The notes below the pieces were generated by a model. It was not told the origin of the DNA and did no database searches. It saw nothing but the letters and a program-made list of their open reading frames with translations. Shown piece by piece: positions 34,543 through 42,387 of a stretch of 64,000 nucleotides of DNA. The position numbers and the translations under genes were made by a program. The stretch is taken from positions 1 to 64,000 of the forward strand of contig NZ_JABWGX010000004.1 of NCBI RefSeq assembly GCF_021730435.1. The letters are read 5' to 3'. Source of the stretch: Xanthobacter agilis (GTDB lineage: Bacteria; Pseudomonadota; Alphaproteobacteria; Rhizobiales; Xanthobacteraceae). Position 1 is the stretch's first letter, and each line of letters starts with the position of its first letter.

Positions 34543-35334
34543 ATGGGCGAAGTTCAGTCGGGCACCGCGGCCGAGAGCAGCCACGAAGGCCGGGTTTCGG
34601 CCCAGTTCGGGCCGCAGGCGGCGGCCTATGTGGCGAGCGCGGTGCATGCGCGCGGGCCGGATCTGGACGCGCTGGCGACCATTCTGCAGCGCGAGCGGCC
34701 GCATCGGCTGCTGGATCTGGGGTGCGGCGGCGGTCATGTGAGTTTCACCGCGGCGCCGTTCGTGGGTGAGGTGGTGGCCTATGACCTGTCCGAGGCGATG
34801 CTGGAGGCGGTGCGGGTCGAGGCGGCCCGGCGCGGCGTGTCCAACATCGCCACGCGGCAGGGCGTGGCCGAGGCGCTGCCGTTCCCGCACGCCGCGTTCG
34901 ACGCGGTGGCCTCGCGCTACAGCGCCCACCATTGGCGGAACCTGAAGGTTGGCCTCGCCGAGGCGCGGCGGGTGCTGAAGGCCGGTGGGCGGGCGGTGTT
35001 CATGGATGTGGTGGCGCCGCAATGGCCGGTGGCGGATACCTTCCTCCAGGCCATCGAACTGCTGCGCGATCCCTCCCACGGTCGCAATTTCTCGCGTGGG
35101 GAATGGGATGCGCACCTCGCGCAGGCGGGGTTCGTGGTGGAAGCGGTGACCGCGCATCGGCTGCGGCTGGAGTTCGCCTCCTGGGTGGCGCGCATCCGCA
35201 CGCCGGAGCTGCATGCGGCCGCGATCCGCAGCCTGCAGCAGGGGGCCAGCGCCGAGGTCGCCCGGCATTTCGAGATCGAGCCGGACGGCACCTTCACCCT
35301 CGATACGCTGACCCTGGTGGCGCGGGCGGTCTGA
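34543..35334 (+). CDS. Class I SAM-dependent methyltransferase (UbiE/COQ5 type)
   Basis: A 263-residue methyltransferase. Motif I is LLDLGCGGGHVSF at about 51-63, followed by VVAYDLSEAMLEAV and the motif around GVAEALPFPHAAFDAVASRY, typical of Methyltransf_11. The C-terminal half has ARRVLKAGGRAVFMDVV. The second ATG (34543) is preferred because AGGAGG lies five bases upstream; the first is too close. It is divergent from an XRE regulator that probably controls it. The substrate is unknown; small-molecule or quinone-type substrates are likely. Confidence 0.85.
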   Translation: MGEVQSGTAAESSHEGRVSAQFGPQAAAYVASAVHARGPDLDALATILQRERPHRLLDLGCGGGHVSFTAAPFVGEVVAYDLSEAMLEAVRVEAARRGVSNIATRQGVAEALPFPHAAFDAVASRYSAHHWRNLKVGLAEARRVLKAGGRAVFMDVVAPQWPVADTFLQAIELLRDPSHGRNFSRGEWDAHLAQAGFVVEAVTAHRLRLEFASWVARIRTPELHAAAIRSLQQGASAEVARHFEIEPDGTFTLDTLTLVARAV

Positions 35335-35353
35335 CACCCGCGCCACCGCGCCC

Positions 35354-35809
35354 TCAATCGGGCTTGGAGGAGCGGATGGCGCCGGTCATGGGGTCGATCT
35401 CGGCCTCGGTGCGCGCGCCGGCGCGGTCGGTGAGGTCGACCTCGTAGCCGGCGGCCTCGGTCTCGATCTTGCGCACGGTGAAGCCTTGACCCTCCAGGTG
35501 GCGGGCCACCTGGGCGAGGGTGAGCCACTGCTCGTGCACCGGGCCGGCGCGGCCCTCATACTTGGTGGTCACCAGTTCGGCGGTGACGGGGTTCACCCGC
35601 GCCTCCACCCGGTTGCCCTGGCGGTCGATGAGGTCGGCCTCGAAGCCATCGCTCTCCCGATCGAGCTTCATCACGCGGAAGCCGTTTTCCGCCAGATGGG
35701 TGGCGATGTCGGCAACGGACAACCATGGGGCCGCCGGCGGGGTTTGCGCCCGCGCGGGCAGGGTGAGAAGCGCGAGCGCGGCCAAGGCGGGAACAAAGAG
35801 ACGCGTCAT
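35354..35809 (-). CDS. Periplasmic double PepSY-domain protein
   Basis: The 151-residue precursor has a signal peptide (MTRLFVPALAALALLTLPARA, cleavage near 21). Two copies of a PepSY-type unit follow. Each has a helix such as SVADIATHLAENGFRVMKL or TLAQVARHLEGQGFTVRKI, then a strand region (ADLIDRQGNRVEARVNPVT; VDLTDRAGARTEAEIDPMT). PepSY units often inhibit proteases or regulate envelope functions. It lies 37 bases downstream of gshB on the same strand and is probably co-transcribed. Confidence 0.8.
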   Translation of the reverse strand: MTRLFVPALAALALLTLPARAQTPPAAPWLSVADIATHLAENGFRVMKLDRESDGFEADLIDRQGNRVEARVNPVTAELVTTKYEGRAGPVHEQWLTLAQVARHLEGQGFTVRKIETEAAGYEVDLTDRAGARTEAEIDPMTGAIRSSKPD

Positions 35810-35846
35810 GGCAATCTTCTCCGCGGTCAGAGGGGGCGCCGGGCGA

Positions 35847-36791
35847 TCAGGCGCGGCGCTTGTCCTCGATCCTGTCCCAGATCTGGGCGGCGATGTCGGG
35901 GCCGCCCAGGCGCTTGATGGCTCTCAGGCCGGTGGGGGAGGTGACGTTGATCTCGGTCAGGTTGCCGTCGATCACGTCGATGCCCACGAAGAGGAGGCCC
36001 ATGGCCTTCAGCGACGGGCCGATGCGGGCGCAGATCTCCAGTTCCCGGTCGGTGAGGTCGGTGGGCCGGGCGGCGCCGCCACGCACCATGTTGGACCGGA
36101 GGTCGCCCTCATTGGGCACCCGGTTCACGGCGCCGGCGGCCTCGCCATCCACCAGGATGATGCGCTTGTCGCCGTGCTTCACCGCCGGCAGGAAGCGCTG
36201 GATAACCCAGGGTTCGCGGAAGGTGGTGGCGAACAGGTCGTAGAGCGAGCCGAAATTGAGGTCGTCGGCGGTGAGGCGGAACACGGCGGCGCCGCCGTTG
36301 CCATAGAGCGGCTTCATCACCACATCGCCGTGCTCGGCGCGGAACGCCTTGATCTCGTCGAGGTCGCGGGTGATGAGGGTCGGCGGCATCAGCTCCGGGA
36401 AATGGGTGACGAAGATCTTCTCCGGCGCGTTGCGCACATGGGCCGGGTCGTTCACCACCAGGGTCTTCGGGTGGATGCGCTCCAGCAGGTGGGTGGTGGT
36501 CACATAGGCCATGTCGAACGGCGGGTCCTGCCGCAACAGCACCACGTCCATCTGAGAGAGGGCCACGCGGCGCTTCTCGCCGAGCACGAAATGGGCGCCC
36601 GCCTCGTCCTTCACGCTCAGGCTCTCAAGGGTGGCGAAGACGGTGCCGTCGCGCATCGCGAGGCGGTCGGGGGTGTAGTGAAACAGCGTGTGGCCGCGCC
36701 GCTGGGCTTCCAGCAGCAGGGCGAAGGTGGAATCGCCGGCGACGTTGATGGTGGCGATGTGGTCCATCTGGACCGCGACCTGAAGGGTCAT
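35847..36791 (-). CDS. gshB: Glutathione synthetase
   Basis: Ligates glycine to gamma-glutamylcysteine with ATP, the last step of glutathione synthesis. The 314-residue ATP-grasp enzyme begins [22 protein letters not shown] and has [20 protein letters not shown]. Other motifs are [35 protein letters not shown] and the metal-binding [17 protein letters not shown]. Length is normal for the proteobacterial enzyme. It is downstream of yraN and rsmI on the same strand, a common order. Confidence 0.96.
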   Translation of the reverse strand: MTLQVAVQMDHIATINVAGDSTFALLLEAQRRGHTLFHYTPDRLAMRDGTVFATLESLSVKDEAGAHFVLGEKRRVALSQMDVVLLRQDPPFDMAYVTTTHLLERIHPKTLVVNDPAHVRNAPEKIFVTHFPELMPPTLITRDLDEIKAFRAEHGDVVMKPLYGNGGAAVFRLTADDLNFGSLYDLFATTFREPWVIQRFLPAVKHGDKRIILVDGEAAGAVNRVPNEGDLRSNMVRGGAARPTDLTDRELEICARIGPSLKAMGLLFVGIDVIDGNLTEINVTSPTGLRAIKRLGGPDIAAQIWDRIEDKRRA

Positions 36792-37016
36792 GACAATCTC
36801 CGGCGCCCGTGGCGGGCTCTGACAAGGGAGCGGATGCGTTCGACCTGAGGCGTGACGATCTGAGGCGTATAGAGTGAGGCCCCGGTGTTCGACCGGCGCG
36901 GGACGGGACGGCGTGGGGGCCGCACGGGCTCCTGCCTTATCTATAGCGCGGGCGTGCCGCCCGCCAGTTCACGCGCGTCATGTCAGTCCTGCCGTTTGGC
37001 GCGCGGGGCGGAGCGA

Positions 37017-37394
37017 TCACCCGGCCTCGAAGGCGCCCGGCAGGTGCTCGGCCGCCGTGCCGGCGATGAGGATGGCGTCAAACCGCATGTCCAGGGGCGA
37101 AAGCTCGGGCCGCTCCGCGAGCCAGGCTTCGGCGGCGGCGGCAATGCGCCGCTGCTGGCGCGTCAGGAGGGATTCGGCGGCGGCGGCGAGGCTGGCGCGC
37201 TGCTTGACCTCGCAGAACACCAGCAGATCGCCGCGCCGGGCGATCAGGTCGATCTCCCCGGCCTTGGTGCGGGCGCGGCGGGCGACGATGGCGAAGCCCT
37301 GTGCCTCCAGCAGTCGCGCGGCCCGTCCTTCCGCCGCCACGCCGCGGGCATGGGCGGCGCGCTGGGCGGGCGTGCGCGGTGCCGGTTCAGGCAT
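37017..37394 (-). CDS. yraN: UPF0102 family protein YraN
   Basis: A 125-residue predicted Holliday-junction-resolvase-like nuclease of the UPF0102 family. The core shows GVAAEGRAARLLEAQGFAIVARR, KAGEIDLIARRGDLLVFCEVKQR (the PD-(D/E)xK-like catalytic region with D and ExK), and a C-terminal RFDAILIAG. The ATG at 37394 overlaps the rsmI stop by eight bases, so the two are translationally coupled. Function is not established experimentally to my knowledge. Confidence 0.9.
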   Translation of the reverse strand: MPEPAPRTPAQRAAHARGVAAEGRAARLLEAQGFAIVARRARTKAGEIDLIARRGDLLVFCEVKQRASLAAAAESLLTRQQRRIAAAAEAWLAERPELSPLDMRFDAILIAGTAAEHLPGAFEAG

Positions 37395-38400
37395 CGTCTT
37401 GGGGCGGATCGCGGTCGGCGCAAGGTGGCTCCGCAGACGGGTGTCCGGTGGTCTGGCGTCCCTCCGCCAGGGCCAGGGCGCGGGCATAGACCTCGCGCTT
37501 GGGCCGGCCGGTCACGGCGGCGACGGCGGCCACGGCATCCTTCAGGGAGGCGTCGTTCAGGGCGCGGGCGAGGGCGGCGTCCACCGCCTCGTCCCCGGCC
37601 GCCGCCTCCAGGGGCGGGCCCACCACCAGCACGATTTCGCCCTTGGGCGTGTCGGCCGCGGCATAATGGGCGGCGAGGGACGGCAGGTCGCCGCGGCGCA
37701 CCTCCTCGAACGTCTTGGTCAGCTCCCGGCAGACGGCGGCGCGGCGCGGGCCGAGCACGGCGGAAAGGTCGGCCAGGCTTTCGGCCAGACGCGGGCCGCT
37801 CTCGTAGAAGACGAGGGTGGCCGGCACCTGGGCCAGCGCGGTGAGGCGGTTCTTCCGCTGGCCGGCCTTGGGCGGCAGGAAGCCGTCGAACAGGAAGCAG
37901 TCGGTGGGCAGGCCCGCCGCCACCAGCGCCGCCAGCAGCGCCGAGGCGCCGGGCAGGGGGTGCACCGTGTGGCCTTCGCCCGCCGCCTCCACCACCAGCT
38001 TGAAGCCGGGATCGGACACCAGCGGCGTGCCGGCATCGGAAATGAGCGCGACCTTGTCCCCCGCCGCGAGGCGCGCCAGGAGCTTCGGCCGCGCGCTGGC
38101 GCCGTTGTGGTCGTGATAGGGCACGAGCGGCGTGTGGATGGCGTAGCGGTCCAGCAGCCGGCGCGAGACGCGGGTGTCCTCGCAGGCGATGACATCGGCC
38201 GCCGCCAGGGTTTCGAGCGCGCGCAGCGTGATGTCGCCGAGGTTGCCGATGGGGGTTGCCACCACATGCAGGCCGCCTGCCAGCCGTGGCGCGGTCACGG
38301 TGGTGCCGGCGATCTGGAAGGTGCGCGGGTGGTCGGCGCTGCCGGTGGCGGCAGGGTGGGAGGCGGTCGCGCCGGAATGCGGGCTCGAATGCGTATTCAT
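37387..38400 (-). CDS. rsmI: 16S rRNA (cytidine-1402-2'-O)-methyltransferase
   Basis: RsmI 2'-O-methylates C1402 in the decoding centre of 16S rRNA. The 337-residue tetrapyrrole-methylase-fold protein shows GGLHVVATPIGNLGDITLRAL, ACEDTRVSRRLL, LISDAGTPLVSDPGF and PLPGASALLAALVAAGLPTD, all hallmark motifs. A roughly 38-residue disordered N-terminus precedes the domain. The start at 38400 (MNTHSSP) is preferred; an earlier Met has no support. It is divergent from hupT. Confidence 0.94.
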   Translation of the reverse strand: MNTHSSPHSGATASHPAATGSADHPRTFQIAGTTVTAPRLAGGLHVVATPIGNLGDITLRALETLAAADVIACEDTRVSRRLLDRYAIHTPLVPYHDHNGASARPKLLARLAAGDKVALISDAGTPLVSDPGFKLVVEAAGEGHTVHPLPGASALLAALVAAGLPTDCFLFDGFLPPKAGQRKNRLTALAQVPATLVFYESGPRLAESLADLSAVLGPRRAAVCRELTKTFEEVRRGDLPSLAAHYAAADTPKGEIVLVVGPPLEAAAGDEAVDAALARALNDASLKDAVAAVAAVTGRPKREVYARALALAEGRQTTGHPSAEPPCADRDPPQDDA

Positions 38401-38543
38401 GGACCGACCATAGCGCCGGACGGGCGCGAATGGGAGCACCCGCGCCCCTCATTGCACCGGGGCGAGCGGCGGGATTAGCATGGCCAGCCTTCGCGCCGCG
38501 CGACGGGCCGAAATGCCGCGCCTTGAACCTTAAGGATCACGCC

Positions 38544-39929
38544 ATGCCCGCGGGGGAGGACATTCCGCTCGTGCCCCCGCTCCCGGCCTTCGGGCGGGAG
38601 GGGGACCTTGGCGCGGCCGAGGCGGACCAGGCCTGGATCGCCGTCATCCAGAAGATGGACGAGACCTATGCCGAGCTGGTGAGCCAGCAGGTGGAGCTGG
38701 AGGCCAAGAACGCGGCGCTGGAGGAGGCGCAAGGTTTCATCGCCGGCCTGCTCGGCGCCATGACCGACGTGCTGGTCGCCTGCGACCTCACCGGCCGGGT
38801 GGAGCAGGTGAACCGGGCCGCCGAGCGCGCCTTCGGCCAGCCGGCCGAGGCCCTCCTCGGGCGGCCGCTCGCCACGCTCATTGATCCGGCCTCGCCCACC
38901 AGCGCCGCCGATGTGCTGGCCACCATGGCCAGCCGCGCCCGCATCGTTGATCGCGAGTTCTCCCTCGCCACGCCGGACGGGCCGCAGCCGGTGGCGGTGA
39001 ACGGAGCCCTGCGGTTCGATCCGCGCGGGCGCGCGGTGGGCATCGTGCTGGTGGGACGGCCCATCGGCGAGCTGAAGCAGGCTTATTCGGACCTCGCCAG
39101 CGCCCACGAGCATTTGAAGCGCACCCAGCAACAGCTTGTCCATGCTGAGAAGATGGCCTCCCTCGGCCGGCTGGTGGCGGGGGTGGCGCACGAATTGAAC
39201 AATCCGATCTCCTTCGTCTATGGCAACGCCCATGCGCTCAAGCGCTATGTGGACCGGCTGATGGCCTATCTCGATGCCGTGCATGGCGGCGATGCGGCCG
39301 CCGCCGCCCAGGTGCGCGCCGAATTGCGGGTGGACCGGGTGCTGGCCGACATCCCCTCCGCCTTCGCCGGCATGCTGGAGGGGGCGGAGCGGGTGCGCGA
39401 TATCGTGGCCGACCTGCGCCGCTTCTCCTCCGACCGGCGCGAGGCGCGCGAGCCGTTCGACCTCGCTGGCGTGGTGCGCTCAGCGGTGGACTGGGTGGCG
39501 AAATCGCAGATGCCCGATCTTCAGACCCGCGTGGAGCTGCCGGAGAATTTCACCACCGTCGACCATCCCGGCCATATCCACCAGGTGGTCATGAACCTCG
39601 TCCAGAACGCCATCGACGCCATGGAGGGGCGGCCCGCGCCGCGCCTCGACATCCACGGCAGCCGCGCCGCCGACGCCGTGGTGCTGGAGGTGCGCGACAG
39701 CGGGCCGGGACTTGCGCCAGAGGTGGAGGGGCGGGTGTTCGACCCCTTCTTCACCACTAAGCCGGTGGGCAAGGGCACCGGGCTCGGCCTGTCCATCTGC
39801 TACCGCATCGTGGAGGAGCACGAAGGCCGGCTCACCATCGATAACGCGCCGGGCGGCGGCGCGGTCGCCACCCTCACCCTCCCGGCGCTGTCGGGTCGGG
39901 GGGGGGCGGGCGGAGGGAGCCGGACATGA
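38544..39929 (+). CDS. hupT: Sensor histidine kinase HupT/HoxJ of the hydrogen-sensing system
   Basis: A 461-residue soluble kinase. Residues about 30-66 form a coiled coil. A PAS domain spans about 65-175 (GAMTDVLVACDLTGRVEQVNRAAE). HisKA follows with H216 in GRLVAGVAHELNNP, and HATPase_c has VVMNLVQNAIDA and GTGLGLSICYRIV. In Rhodobacter and Ralstonia HupT/HoxJ receives the hydrogen signal from HupUV/HoxBC and acts on HupR/HoxA, which is not in this window. The start at 38544 has AAGGA upstream. Its end overlaps hupU by four bases. Confidence 0.9.
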   Translation: MPAGEDIPLVPPLPAFGREGDLGAAEADQAWIAVIQKMDETYAELVSQQVELEAKNAALEEAQGFIAGLLGAMTDVLVACDLTGRVEQVNRAAERAFGQPAEALLGRPLATLIDPASPTSAADVLATMASRARIVDREFSLATPDGPQPVAVNGALRFDPRGRAVGIVLVGRPIGELKQAYSDLASAHEHLKRTQQQLVHAEKMASLGRLVAGVAHELNNPISFVYGNAHALKRYVDRLMAYLDAVHGGDAAAAAQVRAELRVDRVLADIPSAFAGMLEGAERVRDIVADLRRFSSDRREAREPFDLAGVVRSAVDWVAKSQMPDLQTRVELPENFTTVDHPGHIHQVVMNLVQNAIDAMEGRPAPRLDIHGSRAADAVVLEVRDSGPGLAPEVEGRVFDPFFTTKPVGKGTGLGLSICYRIVEEHEGRLTIDNAPGGGAVATLTLPALSGRGGAGGGSRT

Positions 39930-40933
39930 GTGCGCCCTTCCATATCCTGTGGCTGCAATCGGGCGGCTGCGGCGGCTGCACCATGTCGTTGCTGTGCGCC
40001 GAGGCGCCGGACCTTGCCACCACCCTGGCGGGCGCCGGCATCCGCATCCTGTGGCATCCCACCCTGTCGGAAGAGACGGGAGCGGAGGCGGTGGCCCTGT
40101 TCGCGCGCATCCTTGCCGGCGAGATCCCGCTTGACGCCCTGTGCGTGGAAGGCGCGCTGCTGCGCGGGCCGAACGGCACCGGGCGCTTCCACATCCTTGC
40201 CGGCACCGACCGGCCGATGCTGGAGTGGGTGCGGGAACTGGCCGCCGTGGCGCGGCATGTGGTGGCGGTGGGCACCTGCGCCGCCTATGGCGGCGTCACC
40301 GCCGCCGGGGTCAATCCGGCCGATGCCTGCGGCCTGCAATATGACGGGCGCCGGAGGGGCGGGGCGCTCGGCGTGGAGTTCCGGGCGCGCGGCGGCCTGC
40401 CGGTGGTCAATGTGGCCGGCTGCCCGACCCATCCCAACTGGGTCACGGAAACCTTGATGCTGCTGTCGGCGGGCCTGCTGGCCGAACCTGATCTCGACGT
40501 CTACGGTCGGCCGCGCTTCTATGCCGATTATCTGGTGCACCATGGCTGCCCGCGCAACGAATATTACGAATACAAGGCCAGCGCCGAGAAGATGAGCGAT
40601 CTCGGCTGCATGATGGAGCATCTGGGCTGCCTCGGCACCCAGGCCCATGCCGATTGCAACACCCGGCTGTGGAACGGCGAGGGCTCCTGCACACGCGGCG
40701 GCTACGCGTGCATCAACTGCACCGCGCCGGAGTTCGAGGAGCCGGGCCACGCCTTTCTCGACACGCCGAAGATCGGCGGCATCCCGGTGGGTCTGCCCAC
40801 CGACATGCCCAAGGCCTGGTTCATCGCCCTCTCGTCGCTGGCCAAGGCGGCGACACCCGAGCGCCTGCGCCGCAACGCCACTTCGGATCGCGTGCTGACG
40901 CCGCCCATGGTGCGGGACATCAAGAAGCGATGA
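39926..40933 (+). CDS. hupU: Regulatory [NiFe] hydrogenase small subunit HupU/HoxB
   Basis: Small subunit of the hydrogen-sensing hydrogenase, which carries three iron-sulfur clusters. The 335-residue protein lacks a Tat signal peptide, the hallmark of the cytoplasmic sensor rather than the membrane-bound enzyme. Cluster ligands appear in GGCGGCTM (C15, C18), VGTCAAYGG, VAGCPTHPNW, HHGCPRNEYYEYKAS, GCMMEHLGCLG and CTRGGYACINC. It overlaps hupT and hupV by ATGA-type junctions, so the three are coupled. Confidence 0.94.
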   Translation: MSAPFHILWLQSGGCGGCTMSLLCAEAPDLATTLAGAGIRILWHPTLSEETGAEAVALFARILAGEIPLDALCVEGALLRGPNGTGRFHILAGTDRPMLEWVRELAAVARHVVAVGTCAAYGGVTAAGVNPADACGLQYDGRRRGGALGVEFRARGGLPVVNVAGCPTHPNWVTETLMLLSAGLLAEPDLDVYGRPRFYADYLVHHGCPRNEYYEYKASAEKMSDLGCMMEHLGCLGTQAHADCNTRLWNGEGSCTRGGYACINCTAPEFEEPGHAFLDTPKIGGIPVGLPTDMPKAWFIALSSLAKAATPERLRRNATSDRVLTPPMVRDIKKR

Positions 40934-42384
40934 GCGAGAACACGACGCGGCTGGTGGTGGGCCCCTTCAACCGGGTGGAGGGCGACCTGGAAGTGCGGCT
41001 CGACATCGCCGACGGGGCGGTGCGGGCGGCCTATGTGTCGTCGCCCTTGTTCCGCGGCTTCGAACGGATCCTGGAGGGGCGCGACCCGCGCGATGCCTTG
41101 GTGATCGCGCCGCGCATCTGCGGCATCTGCTCGGTCTCCCAGTCCCACGCGGCGGCCCTGGCGCTGGCGGAATTACAGGGCCTCGCGCCCACCCGCAACG
41201 GGCGCCGCGCCACCAATCTGATGGTGGCGACCGAGAACGTGGCCGATCACCTGACCCATTTCCATGTCTTCTTCATGCCGGATTTCGCCCGCGCCGCTTA
41301 CGCGGGCCGTCCCTGGTTCGGCGCGGTCGAGCGCGGCTTCAAGGCGGCGCGGGGGCACAGCGTGACCCGCGCGCTCGCGACCCGCGCCAGCCTGCTGCAT
41401 GTGATGGGACTGCTGGCCGGGCGCTGGCCGCACACTCTCGCCCTCCAGCCCGGCGGGGTGAGCCGCAGCGCCGACCCGCGCGACCAGATGCGCCTTCTCG
41501 CCACCCTCTCGGCGGCGCGGGCGGCGCTGGAGGAACACCTGTTCGCCGGGCCGCTGGAGGAGGTGGAGGCGCTGTCCAGCGTGGCGGAGCTGGAGGCGTG
41601 GGCGCATGGGCGCGGCGGCGATTTCGCCTTGTTCCTCGCCATCGCCGCCGATCTCGGCCTCGACCGGCTCGGTCGCGCCTATGACCGCTTCCTGTCCTAC
41701 GGCGCCTATCCGGGGGACGAGGGCCGGCTCTACCGCGCCGGCACCTTTGCCGACGGTCGGCCGGGGCCGCTTCAGGTGGAGGCCATCACCGAGGATCACA
41801 GCTTCGCCCGCATGGAGGGGCGGGAGGCGCCCCACGCCCCGTTCGAGGGCTCGACCTTTCCCGATGCGGCGGACGAGACCGGCTACACCTGGTGCAAGGC
41901 GCCGCGCCTTGCCGGCCTGCCGTTCGAGACCGGGGCGCTGGCGCGGCAGGTGGTGGACGGCCACCCCCTCGCCCGCGATCTGGTGGCGCGGGAGGGGGCG
42001 AGCGTGCGCGCGCGGGTGGTGGGCCGCCTTCTGGAGACGGCCCGCACGCTGCGCGTCATGGCGGCCTGGGTGCGGGAGCTGGAGCCGGCCGCGCCCTGGT
42101 GCGCGCAGGGGGAACTGCCCGCCGCGGGCCGCGCCTTCGGCCTGACCGAGGCGGCGCGCGGGGCGCTGGGTCATTGGCTGGTGGTGGAGAAAGGGCGCAT
42201 CGCCCGGTACCAGATCATCGCCCCCACCACCTGGAATTTCTCGCCCCGCGATGCGGCCGGCGTGCCCGGTCCGTTGGAAGCTGCGCTGGTGGGCGCGCCA
42301 GTGGCGCTGGGGGAGACGACGCCCGTGAGTGTGCAGCACATTGTGCGCGCGTTCGATCCCTGCATGGTGTGCACGGTGCATTGA
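40930..42384 (+). CDS. hupV: Regulatory [NiFe] hydrogenase large subunit HupV/HoxC
   Basis: Large subunit holding the NiFe site. The 484-residue protein has the L1 motif PRICGIC (C64, C67) and the L2 motif DPCMVC (C478, C481). It ends at histidine directly after it (CTVH). The lack of a cleavable C-terminal peptide is typical of sensor hydrogenases, which need no maturation protease. VGPFNRVEGDLEV is the conserved N-terminus. It overlaps hupU by four bases and is followed by hypF after three bases. Confidence 0.94.
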   Translation: MSENTTRLVVGPFNRVEGDLEVRLDIADGAVRAAYVSSPLFRGFERILEGRDPRDALVIAPRICGICSVSQSHAAALALAELQGLAPTRNGRRATNLMVATENVADHLTHFHVFFMPDFARAAYAGRPWFGAVERGFKAARGHSVTRALATRASLLHVMGLLAGRWPHTLALQPGGVSRSADPRDQMRLLATLSAARAALEEHLFAGPLEEVEALSSVAELEAWAHGRGGDFALFLAIAADLGLDRLGRAYDRFLSYGAYPGDEGRLYRAGTFADGRPGPLQVEAITEDHSFARMEGREAPHAPFEGSTFPDAADETGYTWCKAPRLAGLPFETGALARQVVDGHPLARDLVAREGASVRARVVGRLLETARTLRVMAAWVRELEPAAPWCAQGELPAAGRAFGLTEAARGALGHWLVVEKGRIARYQIIAPTTWNFSPRDAAGVPGPLEAALVGAPVALGETTPVSVQHIVRAFDPCMVCTVH

Positions 42385-42387
42385 GCC

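Noticed and set aside
36874-38478. 534-codon plus-strand frame over yraN and rsmI
   Set aside because: Composition-driven shadow of two conserved genes.
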